Assembly (NCBI GenBank): GCA_903872155.1
Contig: CAIQJP010000093.1
Coordinates: 1 to 64,000 of the forward strand
Direction of reading: 5' to 3'
Source: an uncultured Actinomycetes bacterium
Lineage (GTDB): Bacteria > Actinomycetota > Acidimicrobiia > Acidimicrobiales > Ilumatobacteraceae
DNA length: 64,000 nt
The position numbers were made by a program, and so were the translations under genes. Positions 17,101 to 25,772 of this stretch are shown piece by piece. The notes under the pieces are model-generated. The model was not told where the DNA came from. It made no database searches and saw only the letters and a program-made list of their open reading frames with translations. Position 1 is the stretch's first letter. Each line of letters starts with the position of its first letter.

Positions 17101-20100
17101 TGCCGTGATCTGCACAGAACCTGTGGTGCTTCCTAATGCAACAGTTGTTGTGACGGTGCGTCCGCTCTCAATAGTTTCGGCAGCTTCCAACATGTCGTAT
17201 CCATCGTGAGTGATGCGGAACGTGTGTTCACCACTACTTAGGTCGCGAATTGTGCATTTACCTTTCGAATCAGTTGTCGCGGCTGTCACGCATGATCTAC
17301 CGCTCGTCATATCCGTCACTGTCGCTCCGGCCAAACCACTTCCAGTTCCGTCTCCACCGACGCTGAATTCGATATTTCCCGATCCAGAGTCGCCGAGAGA
17401 TAATTGCTTGCTAAAAACACCATTTGATCCAAAATCAGGTACGACAACTTCTTGTTTCGAATTAAAACCGTTCGGAGCACTGATCGTTCCGTTGTAGACA
17501 CCCGGCGGGATATCTGAAAAATTCGCAACGCCATTGCTATCTGTTTGATCACTCTGTGAATTCAACAAATAACCGTCTGAAATAGTTACTTTTGCGTTAA
17601 CGACCGGCACAGGAGTGGCGTCGCCAGTTTTGACAGTTATCTGAACATCGCCTGGTTTGACGATCAGGTTCGTAAGACCCAGAACGAAGGTTCGAGACAA
17701 TTCTGTGACAGAAACTTCGGGGGCGACAGGAACAATGTAGGTGAACGAATTTGTGAAAACTGTGTGAGCAGCAAGATCCCATTGATCTTGACCGCTAGTT
17801 TTAGATACAAACGCAAGACCGGTTGCCAATTCAGGCAAACTCAAAATTGGAACGTCAGTAGTGTCGCGAGCGATAGTGAATTGTGAACCTTGAGATAACG
17901 CGGCTACTGAAATGACCTTTGCATTGTCAGAATTAAAGTGAGAATCCGAAAAACCCGACACGTCAACGTAGTCGTTTTCGGCGAGAATTGGTGAACCTGA
18001 ATAAGTAAATGTCAAAGTTTTTTGTTCTTGATCCCGAGTCACCGCTGATATAGCCGTCTTCTCCTGTGCGCTCACAGTGCCAGAGTCTTCAATCACAATT
18101 GAATAATCACCTTCTGTCACACCAGCGAATGAAGCCACACGTTGACCACCTATGATCTCGGTTGAAGTTTGATGGTAAACGATGTTGTCCTTGATCAGAG
18201 CTACATCAACTTCTAAAGGTGTTGAAGGGCCAAAGGCTGAAGCAGGTATTCCAGCAATCGGAACAGCGATAAAAGAACCGCGTATTCCCAAATACACCGA
18301 GAATCGAGTTGTCGATCCTCGATCTATGTTTACATCAAAATATTGGTTAGCGTAACGCGAAGGTATGTGCGAATCAGAAATTTCGACTGAATAAGTTCCA
18401 CTGATAAGTCCCGAGAAATTGACCTGACCATCTCCTTCAGTTGTTTGACTGTACGCAGTGTCACCGGTTCTTTCAATCGTTACTTTGATGTCAGAGGCGC
18501 CGCTGCCTATTGGATTTCGCACATTTAGTTCAAGTGAGCCGGGAAGAGCAATCAGAGGAATGTTAAATGCTGAGTTAGGTACATTTACCGGGCCATTAAA
18601 TCGGGAAAACCCTGTTGAAATCGTCTGCACAGTCCACGGACCCGGAGCCAGATTGCTGAAACTGTAATACCCATCACTATCACTGATTGTGCTTTCTGAT
18701 TTTCCGCCAGCATCAGTGATGACGATCACCGCACCTTCAATTCTGCAAGTGGCATTGCAACTTTGGTTATCTACGTAACCTGCGAGTGACGCCAATTTCG
18801 GAGGGAGAATGAGAGTTGCACCGACATCATTCCCTGGCGTTACGGAAATTTTCGTCGACACAGAAGCGTAGTCAGATGCAATTTCGTTTAGCGCTGTCGC
18901 TCTAATGGTGAGCAAACCTTGCGGTAAGCCAATAATTGTGCACGAATTTACCTTAGGAATTGCTTTGGGTTTTGTTTCGCAAAACAAGGTGTCGCTGACT
19001 TCGTTCTTATCGTTTACATATTCAGCTCTAACATCGAAGAGCGGTTCGTTGTTTATGTTGATGAACGTAAAGGTGGCCTTACCGTTAATCGGGGTAGCGA
19101 TCAATGTAATGGCCGATCCTCCTGCGCCGACGCTGATACTTCCATACGCAGGTCTGTAATCCAGTTTCTGCGACCTGATTTGCATAATTCCAAATGGCAA
19201 ATCTGGCGGAGTGCAAACACCATTAACAGTTTCACAAATGTGCTCCGCACCACTTTCGTCGGTCGCTGTGATCGTCGCGCCAGATATAGGGTTTCCCACG
19301 ATGTCGAGCAAGGTAACTTCCAGCGATCCATTAGCCGCACCAAGAGTTGCTGACACAGCAATCGTTTGGCCGCCAATAACTGAGGCCGAGATTGTCGTCG
19401 AACTCAGCCCGGTAGCTGTCGCTTTAAATGTGTAGAGGCCGGCTGCGTAATTTTCAATCACGCAGATTCCAGTTTCGGAAGTTTCACACAAGATGCTTGG
19501 GTCATTGTTGTCAACTACTGAAGTAGACGACGTACTTGACGTCGAAGTTGTTGTGTCAAGATCAGGTGCGAGTCGAACCACCGCTCCATCAAGTGGACCA
19601 TTTGGTCCTCGTAGATAGATATTGAGGTTTCCACGCAAACTACGTCTCACGACATTTTCTTTTGAATTCACTCCTTGAACAATGGTGACATTTTGATCGA
19701 CTTTTGCGAAATCTAAGTTCGCGTCCAACACGAGATTCCAATTTCCGATTTCAATATTGGAAAATTGCGCCTTTCCATCTACTGTGATGATCGGACCTAT
19801 CGTTGTTACATCTCCACTAGAGGACGTCCGAGTCAGGGTGATGGCTTGGTCGTTTATGACGTCACCGGTGTCTTTTGACAATGAAATAGTTACTGATCCC
19901 AATCCAAGTTCAATAACAAGAGGATCATTTTGGGGTAAATCTAGTTTCTTTGAGGGATAGATCGTAAAGGTTTCTGAATCGACGCTTCCGACTGAATTTT
20001 TGGTAGCACGAACTGACCAACAAGTATTTGCTGACTGCGTACATGGGGTTGGAACGGTATCGGAATAATTGGTAGGAGTTGTATATGAAGTCGGGGTCAA

Positions 20101-23100
20101 ATTCGGAAAAGAGTAATAACCGTTTTGATCAGTGGACGTATTGACTGTTTCGAATACTCGGCCATCCTTTCCGATTCGGCGAGCTTCTACCTTGACATCT
20201 TTTTCAGCTCGATCGCCAACGGTGACGTATCCAGTAAGAGAACCGGAACTTGGTGAGAAATAGATTGATCGAACTTTTGTCTCATTACTCACAAGTGTGA
20301 GAGATGGATTTGCCTTGGCCAGCACGCCATCTGGCATGGATCCATTTCCCAAAGCACTATTACAAGCGTTATCAGAATTTGAATCTAAGAAAGTCTTTTT
20401 AGGGTCGTCACCGTTTATTGAAGCTGGCAAATTACTAAGACCGATTTCATTGATCATCGCAACACAAGCGTCGAATGCGATAGATGAAGCCTTATAACCT
20501 AAGCGGAAACTTCCAAGGGCCTTTGAGATTCCTAGCGTTGCTGCGTTAGTCCATTTATTCGCGTTACTGGAACTCGGACTGCTGGTTGTGCTCGTGACAT
20601 TGGTTGGTGTGACACGGTAGTAGACCGCGAAATTCTTTGATTCAACTGCTTCATAGTTTCCCGTCTCGAGATTGAGATACCGCACTTCTCCGGTAACCGT
20701 GGAAGGCGATTGCATCTTGAGGTCGACGTTGATTTTCGCTCCGAGCGCACCCACGACTGTTCGAGAAATAGGCGTGTAGTTATCGTTAGTTGTTTCAATT
20801 GTGTATGTCTTCGAATCAAGAACTTGAAGAAAGCTGTACTCGCCGTTGTCATTACTCACTGCAGTGCAAGTGCTGACGCAGTTGTTTTCAGCAGGAGATA
20901 GAGATACTTGAATGCCCTGAATAGGTGATCCAGTGGTGTCAGTGACCTGTCCGATCAAGTCTCCCTTTGGTTCAAGTAAAACTTCCGTCAACTCTTCTTT
21001 GGTCACGATGTTCTCGACAGTTTGATACTTCTTTGAAGTTGTCTGAACAATTTTCGGTGAATAACCGGTGGCGGTGAACACGAGGTAGTAAGAACCTGCA
21101 GTGAGATTGTCAATGAGAATTGTTGCCTCATTGGTGTTTTCAGTGTTCTCGAGGGTGTATCGACAGTCTGAATCTGTTGCTCCTAAAGCGTCCTCTACTA
21201 GGCCACAATCGTCGGACGCGCGATAGAAAATTTGTACTTTCACTTCGGACGAGTCGGTTTCGTTGTAATCCTTGACGAGGTGAAAGCTGAGATAATTGTT
21301 CTTACTTGTATCAGTTAGTTCTTTCAATATGGCATTTAGAGTCTGTGTGGTGCCAGGCCCGATGGTGACTTCAGAAATTTGGTCTTCAAATCCGAGCGCT
21401 TCAAATGTGACGATGTAAGTTCCAGGCGCGATATTTTCAAAGAGGTATTGACCGTTGTTGGTTCCATCATTCGTTACAAGGTTCGTGCTTTTATAGGTAT
21501 TGGCATTATTTTTGATCGAAATTGCAACTCCCGACGGGTCAATTTTTTGGCCATTTTTACTGAAGACATTTACAGTTCCTGTGACCTGGCCTGTAGAACG
21601 TTTCAAGTCAATGATGCGAGGCGCATTGTAGGTAGAAAGTTCGATTTCTTCAGTGACGGTTTCGTAGCCTTCAGCGGAATAGGTCAACGTATATGTTCGT
21701 CCTACGGGAAGATCATAAAGGGTGAAAGTCCCAACCAGTTTTGATTCGCCGATTGAATCTTTATCAAGCAAAGTTGAAGTAGTTCGCGTCGTGACTCCGT
21801 CAGTGGCCGTGACTGTAAAGACCTTGTTTTCATCAAAATATGCCGAAGTCACCGTTCCTTCAAGCGCGGTGACGTTTGGTGACAACGTGAGCGACACGTC
21901 TTTGTTTTGGCCTCCCGCATCAAGATTGACAATTGTGCTCGCTAGGCCTCGACCGTTAATTTGCGCATCGACCACCCAAGTGCCTGGTGTTGACAAATTA
22001 GCGAAGGAAAATTGTCCCAAATGTTCCTCATCATTAGGCGTCGTCGTTTGATAGGTGATATTCCCATCGGTTAATGTGACACTGACACCTCCGATGAATT
22101 TACCGGTTTCATCGACGGTGACTCCACTGATCAAGCCATCTCCTACTTCTAAGGCGACTTCAAGCGCCACAGGTTCGCCGTTGGGCTGCACGATTATTTT
22201 TTTGGTTTTGTGGCCAGTCTTGGAAAATGTGAACTCAAAAAATTTTGACGCATCAAGTCCAGTTACAGAGAATGATCCCTTGTCGTCGGTAGTCGTGCTG
22301 AGGTTTGCAACATTTGGATTAATTGATCCAGTAGATGAAGAGGCTTTGCCCGTTCCTTCAACGTCACCAATACTTACTTCACTCCATTTGACGACAACAC
22401 CGCTCCCATCGGGGATAGCAGTTACTTTGCCGGACACGTCAATCAGAGTTGGTAGCTCTAAGCCTCCGCTTGATCCAGAGTTTGATTGACTTCCAGTGCC
22501 TTGGTCGGTCTGTCCAGTAGCGCTCGCAGTTGAATCTTTTGTCACGGGATTAACAGCGCGTACAATCGCCAAGGTAGCGCCTGCCCACACAAGCACAACG
22601 CACAAGAGGCCCATGACCGACTTTATATTTCGGCCAACAATCGGAATATGCCTGATATTGCCGCGGCTATAAATTGGAGCACCGGCTCCTTCGCCAATGA
22701 TTGAATACCAGTGTTCTTTCTGCTTGCCGATGAAGAATGGTCGCACCCGAAGTCGACCCTTAATTCGGACCATCTCGCCAGCACGTATTTCGATTTCTTG
22801 TTGAAGAAGTTTTACTTTTGAATCGTTGTCATCAGATTCCGTCCGCATACGAATGAAATGCGTCTGGTCGTCATGATTTCGTAAAACAACTCGGACTTTT
22901 CCTCGGATTCGTCGACGAATCGAAGGCGGGGATAGATGCATCGCTATTGAACGAGTACGTTGAACTTTTAGGAAAACTTCGCCATTTCCAAGCACTGCAC
23001 CATTTGAACGATCAAGTACTTCGATCAAAATTGGGTGATCGCCAGGTGGCATACCGGCGGGCACCATCATCGGTAGTTCGACTTGAGTGCTGAGGTGGGC

Positions 23101-23277
23101 TACGAGAGTTTGCGAAACAGCGGGCAAAGGACCTGAGAGTGAACCAACTAGCCGAATCAGAATTTCTCGATCGCGTCCGCTGAAATCGGTGATACCTACT
23201 TTAATCAGCACGGTTTGACCAAGAGCCGCAGGCACTTTGTCGGGTAAGGATAAAGAAACTGAATTTTGATTGCTCAT
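14116..23277 (-). CDS. Giant membrane-anchored Cna-B/carboxypeptidase-regulatory repeat protein (3053 residues)
   Basis: This single open frame is the largest gene of the window. Residues 1-215 are beta-sandwich domains without a signal peptide. A membrane helix follows at about 220-239, preceded by RHIPIVGRNIKS, so the positive-inside rule puts the N-terminus in the cytoplasm and about 2800 residues outside. A Ser/Thr/Gly/Gln linker (about 245-275) leads to a long series of 80-100-residue carboxypeptidase-regulatory/Cna-B-like beta domains, each with a DxxGxYxF-type turn (DNGEYSF, DGYYSFSNL). The C-terminal third has paired Cys in almost every module and recurring TITMRP-type joints. It ends in a PEGA-like unit. 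Its ATG overlaps the TGA of the second paralogue, so it belongs to the eCIS operon. A surface stalk or adhesin tied to the injection machine is the likely role; catalysis is not suggested. Confidence 0.85.
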   Translation of the reverse strand: MSNQNSVSLSLPDKVPAALGQTVLIKVGITDFSGRDREILIRLVGSLSGPLPAVSQTLVAHLSTQVELPMMVPAGMPPGDHPILIEVLDRSNGAVLGNGEVFLKVQRTRSIAMHLSPPSIRRRIRGKVRVVLRNHDDQTHFIRMRTESDDNDSKVKLLQQEIEIRAGEMVRIKGRLRVRPFFIGKQKEHWYSIIGEGAGAPIYSRGNIRHIPIVGRNIKSVMGLLCVVLVWAGATLAIVRAVNPVTKDSTASATGQTDQGTGSQSNSGSSGGLELPTLIDVSGKVTAIPDGSGVVVKWSEVSIGDVEGTGKASSSTGSINPNVANLSTTTDDKGSFSVTGLDASKFFEFTFSKTGHKTKKIIVQPNGEPVALEVALEVGDGLISGVTVDETGKFIGGVSVTLTDGNITYQTTTPNDEEHLGQFSFANLSTPGTWVVDAQINGRGLASTIVNLDAGGQNKDVSLTLSPNVTALEGTVTSAYFDENKVFTVTATDGVTTRTTSTLLDKDSIGESKLVGTFTLYDLPVGRTYTLTYSAEGYETVTEEIELSTYNAPRIIDLKRSTGQVTGTVNVFSKNGQKIDPSGVAISIKNNANTYKSTNLVTNDGTNNGQYLFENIAPGTYIVTFEALGFEDQISEVTIGPGTTQTLNAILKELTDTSKNNYLSFHLVKDYNETDSSEVKVQIFYRASDDCGLVEDALGATDSDCRYTLENTENTNEATILIDNLTAGSYYLVFTATGYSPKIVQTTSKKYQTVENIVTKEELTEVLLEPKGDLIGQVTDTTGSPIQGIQVSLSPAENNCVSTCTAVSNDNGEYSFLQVLDSKTYTIETTNDNYTPISRTVVGALGAKINVDLKMQSPSTVTGEVRYLNLETGNYEAVESKNFAVYYRVTPTNVTSTTSSPSSSNANKWTNAATLGISKALGSFRLGYKASSIAFDACVAMINEIGLSNLPASINGDDPKKTFLDSNSDNACNSALGNGSMPDGVLAKANPSLTLVSNETKVRSIYFSPSSGSLTGYVTVGDRAEKDVKVEARRIGKDGRVFETVNTSTDQNGYYSFPNLTPTSYTTPTNYSDTVPTPCTQSANTCWSVRATKNSVGSVDSETFTIYPSKKLDLPQNDPLVIELGLGSVTISLSKDTGDVINDQAITLTRTSSSGDVTTIGPIITVDGKAQFSNIEIGNWNLVLDANLDFAKVDQNVTIVQGVNSKENVVRRSLRGNLNIYLRGPNGPLDGAVVRLAPDLDTTTSTSSTSSTSVVDNNDPSILCETSETGICVIENYAAGLYTFKATATGLSSTTISASVIGGQTIAVSATLGAANGSLEVTLLDIVGNPISGATITATDESGAEHICETVNGVCTPPDLPFGIMQIRSQKLDYRPAYGSISVGAGGSAITLIATPINGKATFTFININNEPLFDVRAEYVNDKNEVSDTLFCETKPKAIPKVNSCTIIGLPQGLLTIRATALNEIASDYASVSTKISVTPGNDVGATLILPPKLASLAGYVDNQSCNATCRIEGAVIVITDAGGKSESTISDSDGYYSFSNLAPGPWTVQTISTGFSRFNGPVNVPNSAFNIPLIALPGSLELNVRNPIGSGASDIKVTIERTGDTAYSQTTEGDGQVNFSGLISGTYSVEISDSHIPSRYANQYFDVNIDRGSTTRFSVYLGIRGSFIAVPIAGIPASAFGPSTPLEVDVALIKDNIVYHQTSTEIIGGQRVASFAGVTEGDYSIVIEDSGTVSAQEKTAISAVTRDQEQKTLTFTYSGSPILAENDYVDVSGFSDSHFNSDNAKVISVAALSQGSQFTIARDTTDVPILSLPELATGLAFVSKTSGQDQWDLAAHTVFTNSFTYIVPVAPEVSVTELSRTFVLGLTNLIVKPGDVQITVKTGDATPVPVVNAKVTISDGYLLNSQSDQTDSNGVANFSDIPPGVYNGTISAPNGFNSKQEVVVPDFGSNGVFSKQLSLGDSGSGNIEFSVGGDGTGSGLAGATVTDMTSGRSCVTAATTDSKGKCTIRDLSSGEHTFRITHDGYDMLEAAETIESGRTVTTTVALGSTTGSVQITAMDALSGLVLSEVSFNPSATGKDECRTNPCTFTGLQLTSTNFVASKVGYEDAFVAVDVTGGPVTRLSISMIPSDTNTLDITVLDSITGEEIQGVAITRDGTTVCNAQTSNHKTDTNGICTGLNQEAGQFTLKATKLGYEDTYATASIISLRNTDVIISMRPSRTSFTLNVLDGSRDFEGVSNALITLSGNSGSCVDVAGSPGEYACNNVPLRSIDIKVTKPTFIDAYINVTPTWPELAENGATVVLTSKLSTDDLTVTVLNSVDGMPIPGIKVNLCASSTNANGLTDTDGKCSLDSLPTGNYNVEAESPSGALQQFEKAYSNVTINPSGSSSVTITMRPIVSKIVIKVIDDNDVPISDANVVGSSGSCTTTGTDGLSTCSNMPRTAVTLTASKTSGYSKGYITIYPWLASTSQNLGKIILVKDPLPGSLTVTLKNAETGSPITDSIKVDGPNLVQCVTTTGDCTFNNVALGQITVTASSASSDYETSYANVAISSLSGTSATITMRPKAKSIIVNVLDTSGATLSGAAVNFGLSWSGSCTGTNPYTCSGLTSSSIALKVSKGTEYVPQYISAYSGTGPVSVVLSAAPAAPSAPGTLTVTVVDQNNNLVDSPTVTVNDSTCSVSSSVCTKTGLAAGQYLVSAGKAGEYGFATVSMTSGSSTSVRIIVRSVSAAPTASDFTMSIFNSSAVSITDASFTIAPSGSCTPAGLNYTCSGLSLIPTSFKIHSTSGLYNDTYVNVTPTASSGGYAKVILSTIPAAVATTNTLNVTVVDATTSNLLSGVTVTNCSAVTTASGVCSGTGLAVGPLPISATLLNYEPAYTTVTISSSGPTSVTIAMRPTNAPLYFNIYDSRTGALVTADVVGVAASSTICAGNCAITPSTKTNRNITISATGYRSATATVGYQGYPVTLTVYMTPISNLTINFPAMTATTSTTVATYSTVTVSISGTSYTCTGTTTCAISNVPYGTYSFVATYSSGSTKSATVTVIQSTQTVTIS

Positions 23278-25772
23278 GGCGTTATCAACCCAATGTCGAT
23301 TTGACTACTCGCATCAAGAACAACACTTTGAGACGTGATGATGGGATTTCCGGGAACATTGGTCACTTCTACGACGTAACGAAGCGGAGCATCTAGGTTA
23401 TTAAACGTGTAAACACCTCGCTCATTAGTGCGTTCTGCCGCAAGATAAGTACCACCTGGATATTCGCTCTCCTTCCAGATCCGCACTTGATAATCCCTTT
23501 GAGGTGTTCCCTCACCCCTCGCGCACAACTCGGGAGTAATACTTGCGATGTCTTTGCACACATGCACGCTAATGCTTGCTCGAATGCCGAGTTTAGGGCT
23601 GATATTTGTAGTCGCTCCAGATCGAATAAGTAACTGCGTTGCATAGGTCACGGATCCGGTGCGGGTGAACGTAATTGTGTAAACCCCAGATGGAACATTT
23701 TCAATACGGTATTGCCCAATGCATTCAAAGTTAGCTGGAGGGCAAATTGAGGCCGTGGTCGTTGAACGATTAATAATGCCATTACTTATTTGAACTTTGA
23801 CCCCTCCGGCATTTCCGACTTCATCACTTACGGTTCCTGTGACTGAGCCAGACGAAGATGTGAGGTCGATCAACAATGAAGGGTTGAGATTTGTTGGTTG
23901 AAGCGCAACGTTTCGAACAACTGGCGCAAAATTTCCGCCGCCGAATGTGACTGTGTATACCGATGGAACGGGGAGTCCGATAACCGTAAAGGATCCTGTT
24001 TCAATTGAGTTCGGTGTACTGGGATCATCAACCGTGACCGAAGTAGTTGAGAATGCTTTTGCACCATCACTGATGGTGATCGGAATTCCTCCAAGAGGAT
24101 TTCCGAGACTGTCGCGAACAAGGCCAGAGATTGATCCAGTACTGGGAGATAATTGAACATTCAGATCGGTGATCTTTTGTCCTGAAGCTAAAGAAACTGT
24201 CAGGTTCTTAGTGGCATAACCACTTGAACTTATGGACACGGCATATGACGAAGGAGTGAGAAGATCTGGAAGGGAAAATGATCCGATGAGTCCAGTTGTG
24301 AGCGACAAGGTGGAAGAGGTTTGATCGGGAGATGTAACCGTGATTGTTGTGGCTCCCAGGGGACCACTTGGACCATTGATAAATCCTGAGATTGAGCCAT
24401 CGCCGTTGCGTAGTTGAACCGTGACACCAGACCTTGACTCTCCACCTGAAAGTTCAAATGAAAGTTGTGTGGTTACTGAACCGACCTTACGAACTCGCAA
24501 TGTATATGAGCCCGGAGCAGGAAGGGACTGAAAATCAAACGCGCCTGTTGCATCTACAGACACAGCACTAAAAATAGCGTCTTGATCGCCGCAGGTCTGT
24601 ATGCACGATGGCACAAAAAGATCGACGTTGGCACCATCAACATTTCCGCCAACTACCACTCCTTTAAGCGATGCTGGTTGTCCACCCAACAAAAGATCGA
24701 TCGCTTGTTTTGTTACCCCAGGATCAATTTTGATGTCAGGAGAATTATCAAAGACTGAAACATCTCCATACCACCGATTATCAAAACCTGCGGCGATCGC
24801 CCTAATTCGGAACGGCCCTGGTCCAAGATTGTCGATGATGAAAGAGCCGTCTGGCGCAGTTGCAACGGATCGAATCGGTTGTGCTGATGCATCAGATAAG
24901 TAAATCTCAACGGTTGCTCCACTAATTCCAGTTTTAGAGGAACGAGCAACTACTTTGCCAGTGATGGTGCCGGGCTCCACGCCGGCTGCGGGATCGGCGT
25001 TGCCAAATGCTTGTTCAAGAATTTTGCTGTCGGTCGTTGTTGCGTCGACGACATTTTTCAGATTCTTTGAGAACACAATTCCAAAGATGGATGCGGCAAT
25101 CAAAAGCCCAATAAACGAAAACAACATGCGGCTGATGCGTGGAGTTTGAACAAAGGTCACCATTTGTTCGGAACCCTCTAAACCGCCTTCAACACCAATC
25201 GACAAAGTGCGAATCGCCGGTGCACCAGCCCATGGTCGCTTGGCCTTGACTCGAAACGGCGTGTTTCTTTGTTCGCCGGGAGGTATGTCAATTTCTGGTC
25301 GGTCAAAAGAGCTCTCGACGACTGATTCTGGATCGTCGACGGTAAGTCGTGCAATGACTGCGTTGTTTCCTTGGTTCTGCACGGTGACGGCAAAGGTGGC
25401 ACTTTTGCCAGAAGAAATCATGGTGGGGTGCACTTGAACATTGACGCGTGGACGAGAGTCAACGTCGAGCGTCAGTGTCAAAAGTGTTGGGTGATCGGGC
25501 TTTAACTCACTACGTATTTGGATGGTCAGGGTGCGAAGTCCGGCGGGAAAATCGTCGGGTAGTTCGATGACTACTTCAATTTCTCCTATTGTCTGCGGGA
25601 ATAATTGAAGTCGTGTCGGCGACGTTTGAATCCACGATCGGTCAACACCTAAAACGCGAATTTCAAAAGCATCAACAAGATCTGCTGTGTTGGCGACAGT
25701 AACTGTTGCGAAGACAGGAATTCCTGCATAGGCAGGCGTACGGTCAGGATTAATGCTTGCTCGAAGACTCAT
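23274..25772 (-). CDS. Membrane-anchored Cna-B-repeat protein, paralogue 2 (832 residues)
   Basis: The start is ATG 25772 (MSLRASINPDRTPAYAG), overlapping the TGA of the preceding gene by 4 bases. The frame extends 37 codons upstream, but that part is Arg-rich antisense-like sequence. Residues 1-210 hold two Ig-like beta-sandwich domains (GIPVFATVTVANTADLVD; GKSATFAVTVQNQGNNAV). A membrane helix at about 216-234 follows PRISR, so the N-terminus should be cytoplasmic. After it come about six carboxypeptidase-regulatory repeats (GTITGKVVARSSKTGISG, LKGVVVGGN, GSISGFINGPSGPLG, GSISGLVRDSLGNPLGG, GSVTGTVSDEVGNAGG). The layout equals that of the proteins at 25769-27892 and 14116-23277, so all three arose by duplication. 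Confidence 0.85.
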   Translation of the reverse strand: MSLRASINPDRTPAYAGIPVFATVTVANTADLVDAFEIRVLGVDRSWIQTSPTRLQLFPQTIGEIEVVIELPDDFPAGLRTLTIQIRSELKPDHPTLLTLTLDVDSRPRVNVQVHPTMISSGKSATFAVTVQNQGNNAVIARLTVDDPESVVESSFDRPEIDIPPGEQRNTPFRVKAKRPWAGAPAIRTLSIGVEGGLEGSEQMVTFVQTPRISRMLFSFIGLLIAASIFGIVFSKNLKNVVDATTTDSKILEQAFGNADPAAGVEPGTITGKVVARSSKTGISGATVEIYLSDASAQPIRSVATAPDGSFIIDNLGPGPFRIRAIAAGFDNRWYGDVSVFDNSPDIKIDPGVTKQAIDLLLGGQPASLKGVVVGGNVDGANVDLFVPSCIQTCGDQDAIFSAVSVDATGAFDFQSLPAPGSYTLRVRKVGSVTTQLSFELSGGESRSGVTVQLRNGDGSISGFINGPSGPLGATTITVTSPDQTSSTLSLTTGLIGSFSLPDLLTPSSYAVSISSSGYATKNLTVSLASGQKITDLNVQLSPSTGSISGLVRDSLGNPLGGIPITISDGAKAFSTTSVTVDDPSTPNSIETGSFTVIGLPVPSVYTVTFGGGNFAPVVRNVALQPTNLNPSLLIDLTSSSGSVTGTVSDEVGNAGGVKVQISNGIINRSTTTASICPPANFECIGQYRIENVPSGVYTITFTRTGSVTYATQLLIRSGATTNISPKLGIRASISVHVCKDIASITPELCARGEGTPQRDYQVRIWKESEYPGGTYLAAERTNERGVYTFNNLDAPLRYVVEVTNVPGNPIITSQSVVLDASSQIDIGLITP

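Noticed and set aside
14116-23277. Giant gene as an assembly artefact or fusion of broken genes
   Set aside because: The frame is uninterrupted, repeats diverge gradually rather than being identical, and the start overlaps the preceding gene in the same way as its paralogues.
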